DNA of 64,000 nucleotides from CAYQJL01 sp964612295 (GCA_964612295.1 CAZTDY010000002.1:62001-126000), one strand, 5' to 3'. Shown: positions 23,368 through 32,100, counted from the stretch's first letter. Notes: generated by a model from the letters alone, not told the origin. Numbers and translations are program-made.

Positions 23368-25170
23368 CTAGTTCAGAAGACCACCCTTCTTGTAGATTTC
23401 GAGCTGAACGTCAGCGAAGGGCTGTCCGGACAGATCATCCCCAGAGGGCATTTTGATCTGTCCTGTGGTTAAATCAACCGTGATCTCATCCCCATCCTTG
23501 AGGTCGGTCGACACGAGGTCTGCAATCATGATCGGGAAGCCGCCGTTGATGGCATTCCGTTCGTAGATGGCCCCAAAAGACTCGCCGACAATGAGAGCCG
23601 TGCCCAGACTGGCGAAACAGTCCACCGCCTGCTGACGGGAGGAGCCGGCCCCGAAATTCTTGCCGACCACGACGATGTCGCCGGGCTTCGCCTTCTTGCT
23701 GAAATCTTCCCAACCGGGCAGGTTACCGAAGGCATACTGGCCCATCTCCTTCAAGTCGGTGATGGCCAGATGGCGGTTGTGGAAGATCATGTCGGTGTCG
23801 ATGTTGTCCTCGCGGATGATCCAGACCTTGCCGGTCACCCGCTCCGGGCGCGAACCCTTCGAGGAGCCCTTCTTGGCCTCGCCTTCAGCTGAACCACCCT
23901 CGCCGACGGGGAAGAGGACCGGCTGGGCAGGAAGGGCGTCGGGTAGGGCGATGACGCCCGCCACCGCGGAGGCGGCGGTCACCACCGGAGCGGCCAGATA
24001 GACCTCACCTTTGCCCTGCTTGCCGGCGAAGTTGCGGTTGCCGGTACTGATCGTGACCTCCCCGGGGCCGTTCTGTCCGATCTGCCCGGCCGCGCAGCCG
24101 GCGCAACCGGCGTTCCCGACCAAGGCCCCTGCTTCCTTGAAGAGTTCGATAATGCCCTCATCCAGACACCGGCGCCAGATTCGATCGGTGGCCGGGACGA
24201 TCTTGAGCACGACGCCCGGCGCCACCTTCCGCCCCTTGAGGACCGCCGCGGCGGCCTGGAGGTCTTCATAGCGCCCATTCGTGCAGGAGCCGATGAAGGC
24301 CGAGCCGATCTTGGTTCCCGCCACGCTGGAAACGGGCACCACGTCCTCCGGATGCCCCGGGCGGGAGATCATGTGCTCGAGTCCGTCGACGTCGACCTCG
24401 ATCGTGCGAACATAGTCGGCGTCGGCATCGGCCAGAATCGGGTCCAGCTTCTTCCCGCTGGCCTTTTCGCAGTAGTCCATCACGATCTGGTTGGGGGGGA
24501 AGAGGGCGATGATCCCGGCCATCTCGGTGGCCATGGAGGCCATGGTGATCCTGCCCGCCAGCCCCAGGGCCTCGACGGCCGGTCCGGAGAATTCGGCGGC
24601 AAACCCTAAGAGCCCATTGGCGCCGGTCTCCTTCAGCACCGCCAGGGTCAGGTCCTTCGGCGTTGCCCCGGAGGCGGGCGTGCCCTTGACGACGATCTTG
24701 AGCGAGGGGGGGACCTTGAACCAGACCCGGCCGTAGGCGAAGGCGTGGGCGATGTCCACGTCCCCCATCCCCTGGCCGAACGCGCCGATGGCGCCCAGGA
24801 TGTTGGCGTGCGAGTCGGTGGACACCAGGGTTGAGCCCGGCACCGCCAACCCCTCGTCAATCGCCACGTGGGTGCCGATCCCGCTGTCTATGTCGTAGGT
24901 CTTGATGCCGTGTTCGCGGGCGAACATCCGGCAGATTTGCTGATTGGTGGCGTATTTCTGATCCGAGCCTCCCGGATTGCAGTCAAAGGTGAAGAACGTC
25001 TTGGCGGGGTCCTCCACGCCGAGGCCGTTTTCACGGAGGTTCTTGACGACGTTGGCGCCCCCGAAGTCCCGGGCCACGCGAGCATCGATGGCGACATCCA
25101 CAATGTCTCCCGGAGACACCTCACGTCCCGCATGTCCCCCGAGGATTTTCTCGATCATCGTTCTGCCCAT
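23368..25170 (-). CDS. Fused aconitase/isopropylmalate dehydratase-type enzyme (large + small subunits)
   Basis: 600 residues: a LeuC-like part (about 1-415) with STDSHANILGAIGAFGQGMG and cluster cysteines in GSCTNGRYEDL and NAGCAGCAAG, a charged linker (about 418-440) and a LeuD-like part (about 443-600) with DNIDTDMIF and FGAGSSRQQAV. The specificity loop reads HLAI (467-470), different from the YTYT of the separate enzyme. The domain order is large then small in one chain, as in some aconitase X or homoaconitase-like bacterial proteins. AGGAGCG precedes the ATG. A candidate for the true citrate-isocitrate aconitase, but which of the two does that step is open. Confidence 0.87.
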   Translation of the reverse strand: MGRTMIEKILGGHAGREVSPGDIVDVAIDARVARDFGGANVVKNLRENGLGVEDPAKTFFTFDCNPGGSDQKYATNQQICRMFAREHGIKTYDIDSGIGTHVAIDEGLAVPGSTLVSTDSHANILGAIGAFGQGMGDVDIAHAFAYGRVWFKVPPSLKIVVKGTPASGATPKDLTLAVLKETGANGLLGFAAEFSGPAVEALGLAGRITMASMATEMAGIIALFPPNQIVMDYCEKASGKKLDPILADADADYVRTIEVDVDGLEHMISRPGHPEDVVPVSSVAGTKIGSAFIGSCTNGRYEDLQAAAAVLKGRKVAPGVVLKIVPATDRIWRRCLDEGIIELFKEAGALVGNAGCAGCAAGQIGQNGPGEVTISTGNRNFAGKQGKGEVYLAAPVVTAASAVAGVIALPDALPAQPVLFPVGEGGSAEGEAKKGSSKGSRPERVTGKVWIIREDNIDTDMIFHNRHLAITDLKEMGQYAFGNLPGWEDFSKKAKPGDIVVVGKNFGAGSSRQQAVDCFASLGTALIVGESFGAIYERNAINGGFPIMIADLVSTDLKDGDEITVDLTTGQIKMPSGDDLSGQPFADVQLEIYKKGGLLN

Positions 25171-25181
25171 GGCAAACGCTC

Positions 25182-25757
25182 CTACTGAATGAGATGTCCT
25201 TTGGCAAGCATGACCAGTGGATTGAAGGTGGCGAAGTCCGCCTGATGGATCAGCACGGTCTCGATCACCTGCGGCCGCCCGTCGCCCTCCTTGGCGTGGC
25301 AGGCGACGGTGTTGACCAACTCATCGGGCAGCCCGGCCATTGCGGTCAGGATCGCCCCCGAGATGGGATGCCGCGCGCACATCCCATTCAAGCTCTTGCG
25401 GTAACCGCCCGCGCCGTCCGATTCGATCTCGAGCAGTTTGCCGACATCGTGCAGGAGCCCACCTGCCACCAGGCGATCCATATCGATCTTGTAGGGGACC
25501 TCACGGTAGGTGTCGAATTGCGCGCGCGCCAGGGCGGCCGCGCCCTCGGTCACCGCAATCGTGTGCTCAATGAAGTTGATGCCCTTGGTTTCGGTCAGGA
25601 GGGTGAAGGGCATCTTCTGCAGTTCATCGATGCTGTTCCACCCACCTTTCTTGCAGCCTTCTTCCCATACCTCCACGACCTTATCGCGCAATTGGGCATC
25701 CCCGATCTGCGCGAGCTGTGCGGAGAAGAGGTCTTGGATCTGTTCTCTTGAGATCAT
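25182..25757 (-). CDS. HD-domain phosphohydrolase within the TCA-type operon
   Basis: 191 residues from the ATG at 25757 (AGAGGAG upstream). A complete HD metal set is visible: H65, H103-D104 (LLHDVGK), H130, H154 and D174, matching HDIG-like hydrolases. N-terminal residues 1-60 are helical and unassigned. HD proteins hydrolyse phosphomonoesters or phosphodiesters of nucleotides and other metabolites; the substrate cannot be predicted. The gene lies between isocitrate dehydrogenase and the fused aconitase, 11 bases before the aconitase stop-to-start junction and on the same strand, so co-transcription is likely. A housekeeping, signalling or metabolite-repair role for the pathway is speculation. 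Confidence 0.8.
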   Translation of the reverse strand: MISREQIQDLFSAQLAQIGDAQLRDKVVEVWEEGCKKGGWNSIDELQKMPFTLLTETKGINFIEHTIAVTEGAAALARAQFDTYREVPYKIDMDRLVAGGLLHDVGKLLEIESDGAGGYRKSLNGMCARHPISGAILTAMAGLPDELVNTVACHAKEGDGRPQVIETVLIHQADFATFNPLVMLAKGHLIQ

Positions 25758-25854
25758 TGTTCTGCTCCTCTTGCGGCCGAAGCGCCAGGCCGGCGGTGCG
25801 CCTTGCACGCACCGACGGCCGGGCAGCACTCCCTGCTCAGGGGGGGAGAGGCGT

Positions 25855-27039
25855 CTAGAGTCTCTCGATAATGGCGTCGGTCATCTGCTCACAGCTGGCG
25901 GCGCCCTTGGAAATCACATCCGGGCTGCCCGTGAACTTCATCATGTCGTAGGTCCGCACCTTGCCGTCGTTGATCACACCCTCGATCGCCTTGCGGATCA
26001 GCTTCGCCTTCTCGGTCTCATCGATGTGGTCGAGCATCATGCAGGCGCTCAGGATCATCGCGATCGGGTTGACGATAGAGGTTTCGTAATCGGCGTACTT
26101 GGGCGCCGAGCCGTGCGTGGGCTCGAAGATGGCGCAGGTTTCACCGATGTTGGCGCTGTTGGCGAAGCCCAGCCCACCCGTCAGACCGGCGAAGCCGTCG
26201 GAGATGATGTCGCCGAACATGTTGCCGGCGACGATGACGCCATAGTCCTGCGGGTTCTTCGTCAACCACATCATCTGTGCATCGATATTGGTGGACCAGC
26301 GCTGGATGTGCGAGTACTTCTCGTGCACTTCCTTGGCGGCCTGTTCCATCATGCCGGACGTTTCCCGGATCACGTTCGGCTTCTCGCAGATCGTGACCGA
26401 CTTGTAGCCGTGCTTGTCGGCGTAGGCAAACGCGGCCTCACAGATGTAGAGGCACGCTTGCTTGGTGAAGATACGGGTCGAGACGGCCAGGTCCTTCGAG
26501 GCGATCTTCTTGAAGGCCTTCATCTTGACGTGCGTCTCGAGCGCTTTGCGCACCTCGTCGGGCGGGTCGGTCCACTCGACGCCGGCGTAGAGCCCCTCGG
26601 TGTTTTGGCGGAAGATGACCACATCGACCATGGGCTCGGCGACGCCGCCCTGGTCGTCCCGCATGATGAAGTTCAGCGGATTGCCCGCAAAGGTCCGGCA
26701 AGGACGGATGCACAGCTGCAGATTGAAGTGCTGGCGCAGTCCAACGATTGGGCTGTAGTAGACGAATCCCTTGTCCTTGAGTTCTGGGCTCAGTTCGGCC
26801 GCGGCCTTGTCCTTCGGTTTTGAGGTGATCGCTCCAAACAGGGCCAGCGGGTGTTTCGCCAGGATGTCGAGGGTTCGCTGGGGGAGCGGATTACCCTCCT
26901 TGACCCAGAATTCCCACCCGATGTCGGCATGGACATACTCGGCGTCGAACTTCACCGCATCGAGAACCCTGATCGCCGCTTCCAAGACATTCTTGCCGAT
27001 GCCATCGCCCGGCATGCTCACTACGGTCTGCTTGCTCAT
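25855..27039 (-). CDS. Isocitrate/isopropylmalate dehydrogenase family protein, probable isocitrate dehydrogenase
   Basis: 394 residues. N-terminal PGDGIGKNVLEAAIRVL, substrate-site YYSPIVGLRQHFNLQLCIRPCR, the Lys/Tyr region FRQNTEGLYAGVEW, metal-binding DIISDGFAGLTGG and cofactor loop EPTHGSAPKYAD. The length and the LRPCR stretch fit isocitrate dehydrogenase rather than LeuB (about 350). The Lys-Tyr pair in GSAPKYAD resembles the pair that contacts NADP in E. coli-type enzymes, so NADP use is suggested but not certain. Reductive carboxylation of 2-oxoglutarate to isocitrate fits the neighbours; homoisocitrate dehydrogenase is a less likely alternative. AGGGGGC precedes the ATG. Confidence 0.85.
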   Translation of the reverse strand: MSKQTVVSMPGDGIGKNVLEAAIRVLDAVKFDAEYVHADIGWEFWVKEGNPLPQRTLDILAKHPLALFGAITSKPKDKAAAELSPELKDKGFVYYSPIVGLRQHFNLQLCIRPCRTFAGNPLNFIMRDDQGGVAEPMVDVVIFRQNTEGLYAGVEWTDPPDEVRKALETHVKMKAFKKIASKDLAVSTRIFTKQACLYICEAAFAYADKHGYKSVTICEKPNVIRETSGMMEQAAKEVHEKYSHIQRWSTNIDAQMMWLTKNPQDYGVIVAGNMFGDIISDGFAGLTGGLGFANSANIGETCAIFEPTHGSAPKYADYETSIVNPIAMILSACMMLDHIDETEKAKLIRKAIEGVINDGKVRTYDMMKFTGSPDVISKGAASCEQMTDAIIERL

Positions 27040-27061
27040 ACTTGCCCCCTATGGTTCTCGT

Positions 27062-28387
27062 CTAAGGCTTCTTGCTCACCATCGAGCAGCCCTGCTCTAT
27101 CGCTTCCAGGTTGAGTCCCGCGATCTTCTCGCTCTTGGACGCCTGGAATGCTTTCTTCAATGCCTCGATCGGGAAGAGGTCGGTATCGGTGAGCATCGCG
27201 GCCAAGGCGGCCGTTCCCACCGAGAATTTGTTCACCCCTTCGAGGGAGAAGGGCACGACCTTCGCCTTCGTCTTGGGTAGATCGAGCGACTCCTCCGCAA
27301 AGACCGTGCAGGTCTTCGGCAGCTTCTCGACGCGTGCCCGGCTTCGTTTGAGCCCATCGGCCGAGATCAGGAGGAAGTAGTCGGGTGACTCGATCGCGGC
27401 ATAGCGGATCGTGCCGGGGCTCAGCGTCACCTCGGAGACCGAGTGTCCCGTGAGAACGGTGATGGGGTAGTCGTCCTTCTGCGTCGCATTCAACCCGGAA
27501 TACATCGCCGCCTTGGCAAAGGTCGTGACCGCCGAACGGATCTTCTGTCCGGCGCTGCCCGCAATGACGATTCCGGTCTGCTTCTTGACCTGATTGGGGA
27601 ACAGGACCTCGATCGGCGTCTGCTGAGGCAGGGGGGCCCTTTCCTTGAGGTGCGCTTCGCGATACCACTCGGAGTATTCGCATCGCGGCTTGTCCTTCAG
27701 GATGCCGCGTTCAAAACCGAGCTCGTCGAGGGTGCTCTGCATGTCCTTCTTGCCGAACTTGTTGGCCGGGGAGTAGTACGCCGTGCACAGCTCCCAGATG
27801 TCGAGCATGGCGAAGCCCGGCTGCGCGATCGCCTGGGCCAGTACGTCGGACAGATTGTCATCGAAAGAGGTGCCCCGATAGGCCCACGAGGCGCCGGCCG
27901 AAATCGCCACCCCGCACAGATCCAGCGGGTGGGCGAAGTTGCCCCAGGGCGTTGTCGAGGTCAGGGAGCCGGTGGGTGTGGTGACCGAATGCTGTCCCCC
28001 GGTCATCCCGTAGTTGAAGTTGTTGCCCACGACGAGCGTGATGCCGATGTTTCGCCGCGCCACATTCAGCAGGTGCGCCCCGCCGATGCCGCAGGCCCCG
28101 TCGCCCTTCAAGGCGATCACGGTCAGTTCGGGCCGGGCCAGTTTGAGCCCGCAGGCATAGGTGATGGAACGACCGTGCAGCCCGTGGAAGGCATTCGTGA
28201 CGAAGTGGCGGTCGGACAGACCGATGCATCCGATGTCGGTGACGATCACGACGTTCTTGGGCTCGAGCCGCAGCTTGACGAGAGCGGTGTCCAGCGCCTT
28301 GATCAACAGGGTATGGCCGCAGCCGGGGCAGAAGGGGAGTGGCCCGAGTGCTTCTGTCATGTAGGTCTTGTATTTGGGATCGCTCAC
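27062..28387 (-). CDS. 2-oxoglutarate:ferredoxin oxidoreductase, fused beta-gamma subunit (KorB-KorC type)
   Basis: 441 residues starting at the GTG at 28387, whose GTGA overlaps the korA stop; a longer in-frame opening upstream runs through korA and is not coding. Residues 1-~255 are the thiamine-diphosphate beta subunit with CPGCGH (C20, C23), DIGC and the TPP/Mg motif GDGACGIGGAH ... NNFNYGMTGGQ. Residues ~270-441 are a gamma (POR_N-like) domain starting TGIVIAGSAGQK. With KorA it catalyses reversible 2-oxoacid decarboxylation using ferredoxin: succinyl-CoA + CO2 to 2-oxoglutarate when run reductively. No delta (ferredoxin) subunit is visible. Substrate choice between 2-oxoglutarate and other 2-oxoacids rests on context. 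Confidence 0.87.
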   Translation of the reverse strand: MSDPKYKTYMTEALGPLPFCPGCGHTLLIKALDTALVKLRLEPKNVVIVTDIGCIGLSDRHFVTNAFHGLHGRSITYACGLKLARPELTVIALKGDGACGIGGAHLLNVARRNIGITLVVGNNFNYGMTGGQHSVTTPTGSLTSTTPWGNFAHPLDLCGVAISAGASWAYRGTSFDDNLSDVLAQAIAQPGFAMLDIWELCTAYYSPANKFGKKDMQSTLDELGFERGILKDKPRCEYSEWYREAHLKERAPLPQQTPIEVLFPNQVKKQTGIVIAGSAGQKIRSAVTTFAKAAMYSGLNATQKDDYPITVLTGHSVSEVTLSPGTIRYAAIESPDYFLLISADGLKRSRARVEKLPKTCTVFAEESLDLPKTKAKVVPFSLEGVNKFSVGTAALAAMLTDTDLFPIEALKKAFQASKSEKIAGLNLEAIEQGCSMVSKKP

Positions 28388-29511
28388 AGCAGGCCCCCTT
28401 GCTCCAGAATCTCCCGGGGGGAGACAAGCGTTGTGTCCATCTTGCAGACGCCTACCACTTCGACGCCCGGTGGCGCGAGACGCTCGATCTCGATCCCGTA
28501 TTGACCCATGTTCATCTCTGGAACGACGATTTTCTTCACGCCCTCCATCGCCGATTCGATCGCCGTCTTGGGGACGGGCCAAATCGTCTTCAGCGCCAGG
28601 AAGGACACCTTCTTGCCCTTTTCCCGGGCACCCAACACGGCCTCCTCGGCCGCGGTCGCCGTCACGCCGTAGCTGACCACCAGCGTGTCGGCCCCGGCCT
28701 CGAGATCTACGCGCACCATCGCGATGTCGTCGGCCGCTTCGTCGATCTTGGCCGCATAGTGGTCGATCATTTCCTGGATCACCTTTGGATTGGTGTTCAG
28801 GTAGGCGGTCTGGTCGTGCGTGGACGTGGTGTAACGGGCGATGTGGGGTCCACCGAAGTCCGAAATGGCGGGGACCTCGCCAGGTGAGCTGAATCGATGC
28901 GGCCAGTACTCCTCCTCGGTCACGGGGACGCGCTTGCGGTCGACCAGGGGAGGCAGGTCCAGGGCATCCTCGTCGAAGGAGGCCATGGTGACCCCCAGTT
29001 CCTTGTTCGTCATCAGGAACACCGGGGTTCGATAGGTCTCGGCGAGATTGAACGCGTGGTAGGTCAGTTCGTAGGCCTCGGCGACCGTGGCCGGGCTGAG
29101 CGCAATGATGGGCAGACCTCCCGAAGTGCCCCATCGCACAAACTGGATATCACTTTCGGCGCCCTTGGTCGCCGATCCGGTGGCCGGCCCCTGCCGCTGC
29201 ACATCGACGATCACCAGCGGCGTCTCGCCCATGATCGCCAGTCCGATGTTTTCGCTGTAGAGGCTGATTCCCGGGCCGCTGGTGGAGGTCAGTGCTTTGC
29301 GTCCGGCCATCGAGGCGCCCAAGCAGAAGCCCATGGAGGCGATTTCGTCTTCAGCCTGAATGACTTTCCCGCCGGTCTTGGGGAGGAAGGCAAGCATGTA
29401 GCGCAGAATGGAAGAGGCCGGAGTGATGGGGTAGCTGGCAAAGAAGTCACATCCCGCCCGGGCCGCCCCTCTGGCGATCGCTTCGTTGCCCTCGATGAAA
29501 AGCCGTCTCAT
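28384..29511 (-). CDS. korA: 2-oxoglutarate:ferredoxin oxidoreductase alpha subunit (KorA type)
   Basis: 375 residues of pyruvate/2-oxoglutarate ferredoxin oxidoreductase alpha type: FFASYPITPASSILRYM at the N-terminus, QAEDEIASMGFCLGASMAG, TSTSGPGISLYSENIGLA and DVQRQGPATGSATKGAESD. This length without a fused gamma domain is KorA/VorB-like; the gamma domain is instead attached to the beta subunit. GGGACGG precedes the ATG. It is the first gene of a nine-gene minus-strand run ending at 18039. The exact 2-oxoacid is not provable from the sequence; 2-oxoglutarate fits the neighbours. Confidence 0.85.
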   Translation of the reverse strand: MRRLFIEGNEAIARGAARAGCDFFASYPITPASSILRYMLAFLPKTGGKVIQAEDEIASMGFCLGASMAGRKALTSTSGPGISLYSENIGLAIMGETPLVIVDVQRQGPATGSATKGAESDIQFVRWGTSGGLPIIALSPATVAEAYELTYHAFNLAETYRTPVFLMTNKELGVTMASFDEDALDLPPLVDRKRVPVTEEEYWPHRFSSPGEVPAISDFGGPHIARYTTSTHDQTAYLNTNPKVIQEMIDHYAAKIDEAADDIAMVRVDLEAGADTLVVSYGVTATAAEEAVLGAREKGKKVSFLALKTIWPVPKTAIESAMEGVKKIVVPEMNMGQYGIEIERLAPPGVEVVGVCKMDTTLVSPREILEQGGLL

Positions 29512-29955
29512 GATACCGTCCCTTTCCTACCCAAGAGTTCACCCAGAGAGGGTGGTTGGCTGGCGCGGCTCTTCGTTTCGGGCTGTTGGCTTTTCTGAAT
29601 GATTCTTCTACTAAGAGCGACGCCTCTCCATGGATTTCGGGCCGAGCATGTTTCACTGATGACTGACATCGCTACAGCGTCACATGCTCCGTTCTCGGTA
29701 TCTGATTGTCCTCTTCACAACGCGAACCGGCTACCGGCCGGTCCGTGTCGCCCCACCTACAGAGCACAGAATTGTGGGGGAAAAGGCAAATTAGATCCGC
29801 TTATTCTGCAATCTCGCACGGCGAATGAGTGGATGTCAAGCGCCGTTATCCCGGTCATAGTTGGAAGATGGAGACGAAGTCGCATGTTAGCTTTGCATAC
29901 GTTTAGGGCGGTGCCCGACCCTTGCAGCGAATCGAATACTTACTATTCTTCGTGC
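29512..29955. other. 444-base gap upstream of the korA operon, visibly richer in A/T
   Basis: Likely promoter and leader for the nine-gene operon. A perfect -35 box TTGACA is on the minus strand (29839 to 29834), followed after 18 bases by a poor -10 (GAGATT, 29815 to 29810); this would leave a ~290-base leader. A 6-bp hairpin ACCGGC-TACCG-GCCGGT lies at 29726-29742. I found no conserved riboswitch, tRNA or small gene. Confidence 0.4.
29810..29839 (-). promoter_or_regulatory. Weak candidate promoter for the korA operon
   Basis: TTGACA on the minus strand (29839-29834), 18-base spacer, GAGATT (29815-29810; 3 of 6 consensus). It is the best pair in the gap, but the -10 is poor and the distance to korA long. 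Confidence 0.25.
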
Positions 29956-32100
29956 TTATTTCTTGATAACGAGTGCGTCGGCCACCCGCACACCACGACC
30001 CTCCGGCAGTGCGAGAAGAGGATTGATGTCCAGCTCGGCGATCTCATCGGAGAGCTCGATCGCCATCTGACTGACCTTCACCAGCACATCGGCGATGGCC
30101 TCGATATCGGTCTTGGTACGGCCGCGGGCCCCGGCGAGGACCTTGTAGCCTTTGATCTCCCGGATCATGGCCAGCGCCTCGTCGTGAGAGATGGGTGCGA
30201 CGCGCAGCGCAACGTCCTTGAGAATCTCGACGAAGATACCGCCGAGCCCGAACATGATGGTCGGGCCGAACTGAGGGTCGCTGTTCACGCCGACGATCAC
30301 CTCCGTGCCCTCCAACACCATCTCTTGCACCAGCACGCCTTCGATGCGGGCGTCGGCCTTGTAGGCTTTTGCGCTGCTGAGGACGTCGCGATAGGCGGCG
30401 ACCAGCTCGTCACGGCCGTTCAAGTTCAGCTTGAGGCCACCGGCCTCGGTCTTGTGGAGGATATCGGGGGACAGAATCTTGAGGGCGACCGGATAGCCGA
30501 TCGACTCGGCGATCTCGACGACCTGGTCCTCGGAGGTTGCCACGCTCTCCTGGGTAATGGGGATTCCGTAGTGGGCGAAGAGCTGCTTCCCCTGAAACTC
30601 GGTGAGCGTGCTCTCGGCTTTGGCCAGCAGCGCCAGAGCGCCTTCACGCCTGGCTTGATCGGCGGACGCCTCCGGGCTTGCCTCCCCGCGCGAGAGATGC
30701 TCCTTACGAAACGCCCCGAATTTCATGAGCGAACCCATTGCCTGGACCGCCCGCACCGGCGACCGGTAGAGCTGCACGCCGCCATCGATGAGGACCTCCA
30801 GGTTGTCGCCCATGAGCCGATCCCCGGCCGTCCAGGCCACGGTGATCGGTTTGTCGGTCTGGCGGGACTTCTTGACGATGTACTCGGCCATCGTGTGACC
30901 CTGCTTGCCCGTGATCATCGTCACGACGATCACCAGCGCATGAATGTCAGGATTCGCGACCATCGCCTCGAGGACCGTCATGAAATCCTCGGCCTCGTTG
31001 ATGACCTGGGCGGTCACGTCCACCGGATTGAGTGCGGAGCCGTAGGCCGGAATCACCGCTTCGATCGCGGCGGTGGTTTCCGGACCCAGGTCGGGAATGT
31101 CCAGGCCGTGGTCGGCTGCCGCGTCCGCGGCCAGGATCCCGCCGCCGCCGGAGGTGGTGATGATGCCGAGACCCTTGCCCTGCGGGAGGGCGGGGATTCT
31201 CTGCATGAGCGCGGCCACGTCGATCATGTCTTCGATATCATTGGCCCGGATCACGCCCTTCTGCCGGAAGAAGGCATCGCAGACCGCATCCGATCCGGTG
31301 AGTGAGGCCGTATGAGATGAAGCCGCCTTCTGACCGACCTCTGAGCGGCCTACTTTCAGCGCCACCACCGGCTTCCCGAGTTCGAGCGCCCGCTCGGCCA
31401 GTCGCATGAACTGACGTCCGTCCTTGATTCCCTCCAGGTAGCTGATGACCATCTTGGTCTCTTCATCCTCGAGCATGAACTCCATGAGATCGAGGGTGTG
31501 GAGATCGACTTCGTTTCCCGTGCTGGCGATATAGGTGAAGCCGACACCCGCTTCCTGGGCGAGATTGAAGATGGAGTAGCCGAGGGCGCCACTTTGGGTC
31601 ACGTATCCAATGGGGCCGACGCGCAGCGGTTGAATCTCGAGTGCGGCACTGAAGCCTCCGATGGCCGCATCTCTCAAGCTCACCGATCCCTGGCAGTTCG
31701 GTCCGCACACGCCCACCGCCGACTCGCGCGCAAGCTGCGCGATCTGTTTCTGCAACGCGCGGCCTTCATCTCCCGACTCGGCGAAGCCGGAGCTGAAGAT
31801 CGATACGAACTTGACCCCCTTCTCCGTGCACTGCTTCAGAACGGGGAGGACGAGTTTATAATTGACGGCGAGGAGCGCGAGATCCACGGGCTCGGGCACC
31901 TCGAGAATGCTGGGGTAACACTTCAGTCCGCCCAGCTCGTCGTACTTCGGATTGATCGGGAAGATCTTGCCCTGGTAGCCGTGTTCCTTGAGAAACCTCA
32001 GCGGCTTCCCGCTGATGCTCTTGAAATTCTCCGATGCGCCGACAATGGCGATCGAGCGGGGGCTAAGGAAGTGCTTCAGATCTTTGACGGCCTCGCTCAT
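29956..32100 (-). CDS. ADP-forming acetate-CoA ligase (acetyl-CoA synthetase, fused alpha-beta)
   Basis: 714 residues in the order CoA-binding Rossmann domain (1-~130, SIAIVGASENFKSISGKP), succinyl-CoA-ligase-like domain (~150-290, VTQSGALGYSIFNLA), ligase/phosphohistidine region (~310-340, TTSGGGGILAADAAADHG) and C-terminal ATP-grasp (~490-710, GYPVALKILSPDILHKTEAGGLKLNL ends near the ATP site). These NDP-forming enzymes interconvert acyl-CoA + ADP + Pi and acid + ATP + CoA. No GNAT domain is attached. GAGGTGAGAC precedes the ATG. In context it would draw energy from acetyl-CoA or make it; acyl preference is unknown. It is separated from korA by 444 bases, so probably a separate transcript. 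Confidence 0.88.
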   Translation of the reverse strand: MSEAVKDLKHFLSPRSIAIVGASENFKSISGKPLRFLKEHGYQGKIFPINPKYDELGGLKCYPSILEVPEPVDLALLAVNYKLVLPVLKQCTEKGVKFVSIFSSGFAESGDEGRALQKQIAQLARESAVGVCGPNCQGSVSLRDAAIGGFSAALEIQPLRVGPIGYVTQSGALGYSIFNLAQEAGVGFTYIASTGNEVDLHTLDLMEFMLEDEETKMVISYLEGIKDGRQFMRLAERALELGKPVVALKVGRSEVGQKAASSHTASLTGSDAVCDAFFRQKGVIRANDIEDMIDVAALMQRIPALPQGKGLGIITTSGGGGILAADAAADHGLDIPDLGPETTAAIEAVIPAYGSALNPVDVTAQVINEAEDFMTVLEAMVANPDIHALVIVVTMITGKQGHTMAEYIVKKSRQTDKPITVAWTAGDRLMGDNLEVLIDGGVQLYRSPVRAVQAMGSLMKFGAFRKEHLSRGEASPEASADQARREGALALLAKAESTLTEFQGKQLFAHYGIPITQESVATSEDQVVEIAESIGYPVALKILSPDILHKTEAGGLKLNLNGRDELVAAYRDVLSSAKAYKADARIEGVLVQEMVLEGTEVIVGVNSDPQFGPTIMFGLGGIFVEILKDVALRVAPISHDEALAMIREIKGYKVLAGARGRTKTDIEAIADVLVKVSQMAIELSDEIAELDINPLLALPEGRGVRVADALVIKK

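Noticed and set aside
28388..29134. Extension of the korB-korC frame upstream into korA
   Set aside because: Lies fully inside korA in another frame; the GTG overlapping the korA stop with a beta-subunit N-terminus is the natural start.
29599..31305. + strand frame of 568 codons over the ADP-forming ligase gene
   Set aside because: Antisense to a well-conserved gene; only its first ~350 bases lie in the gap and show no domain or ribosome site.
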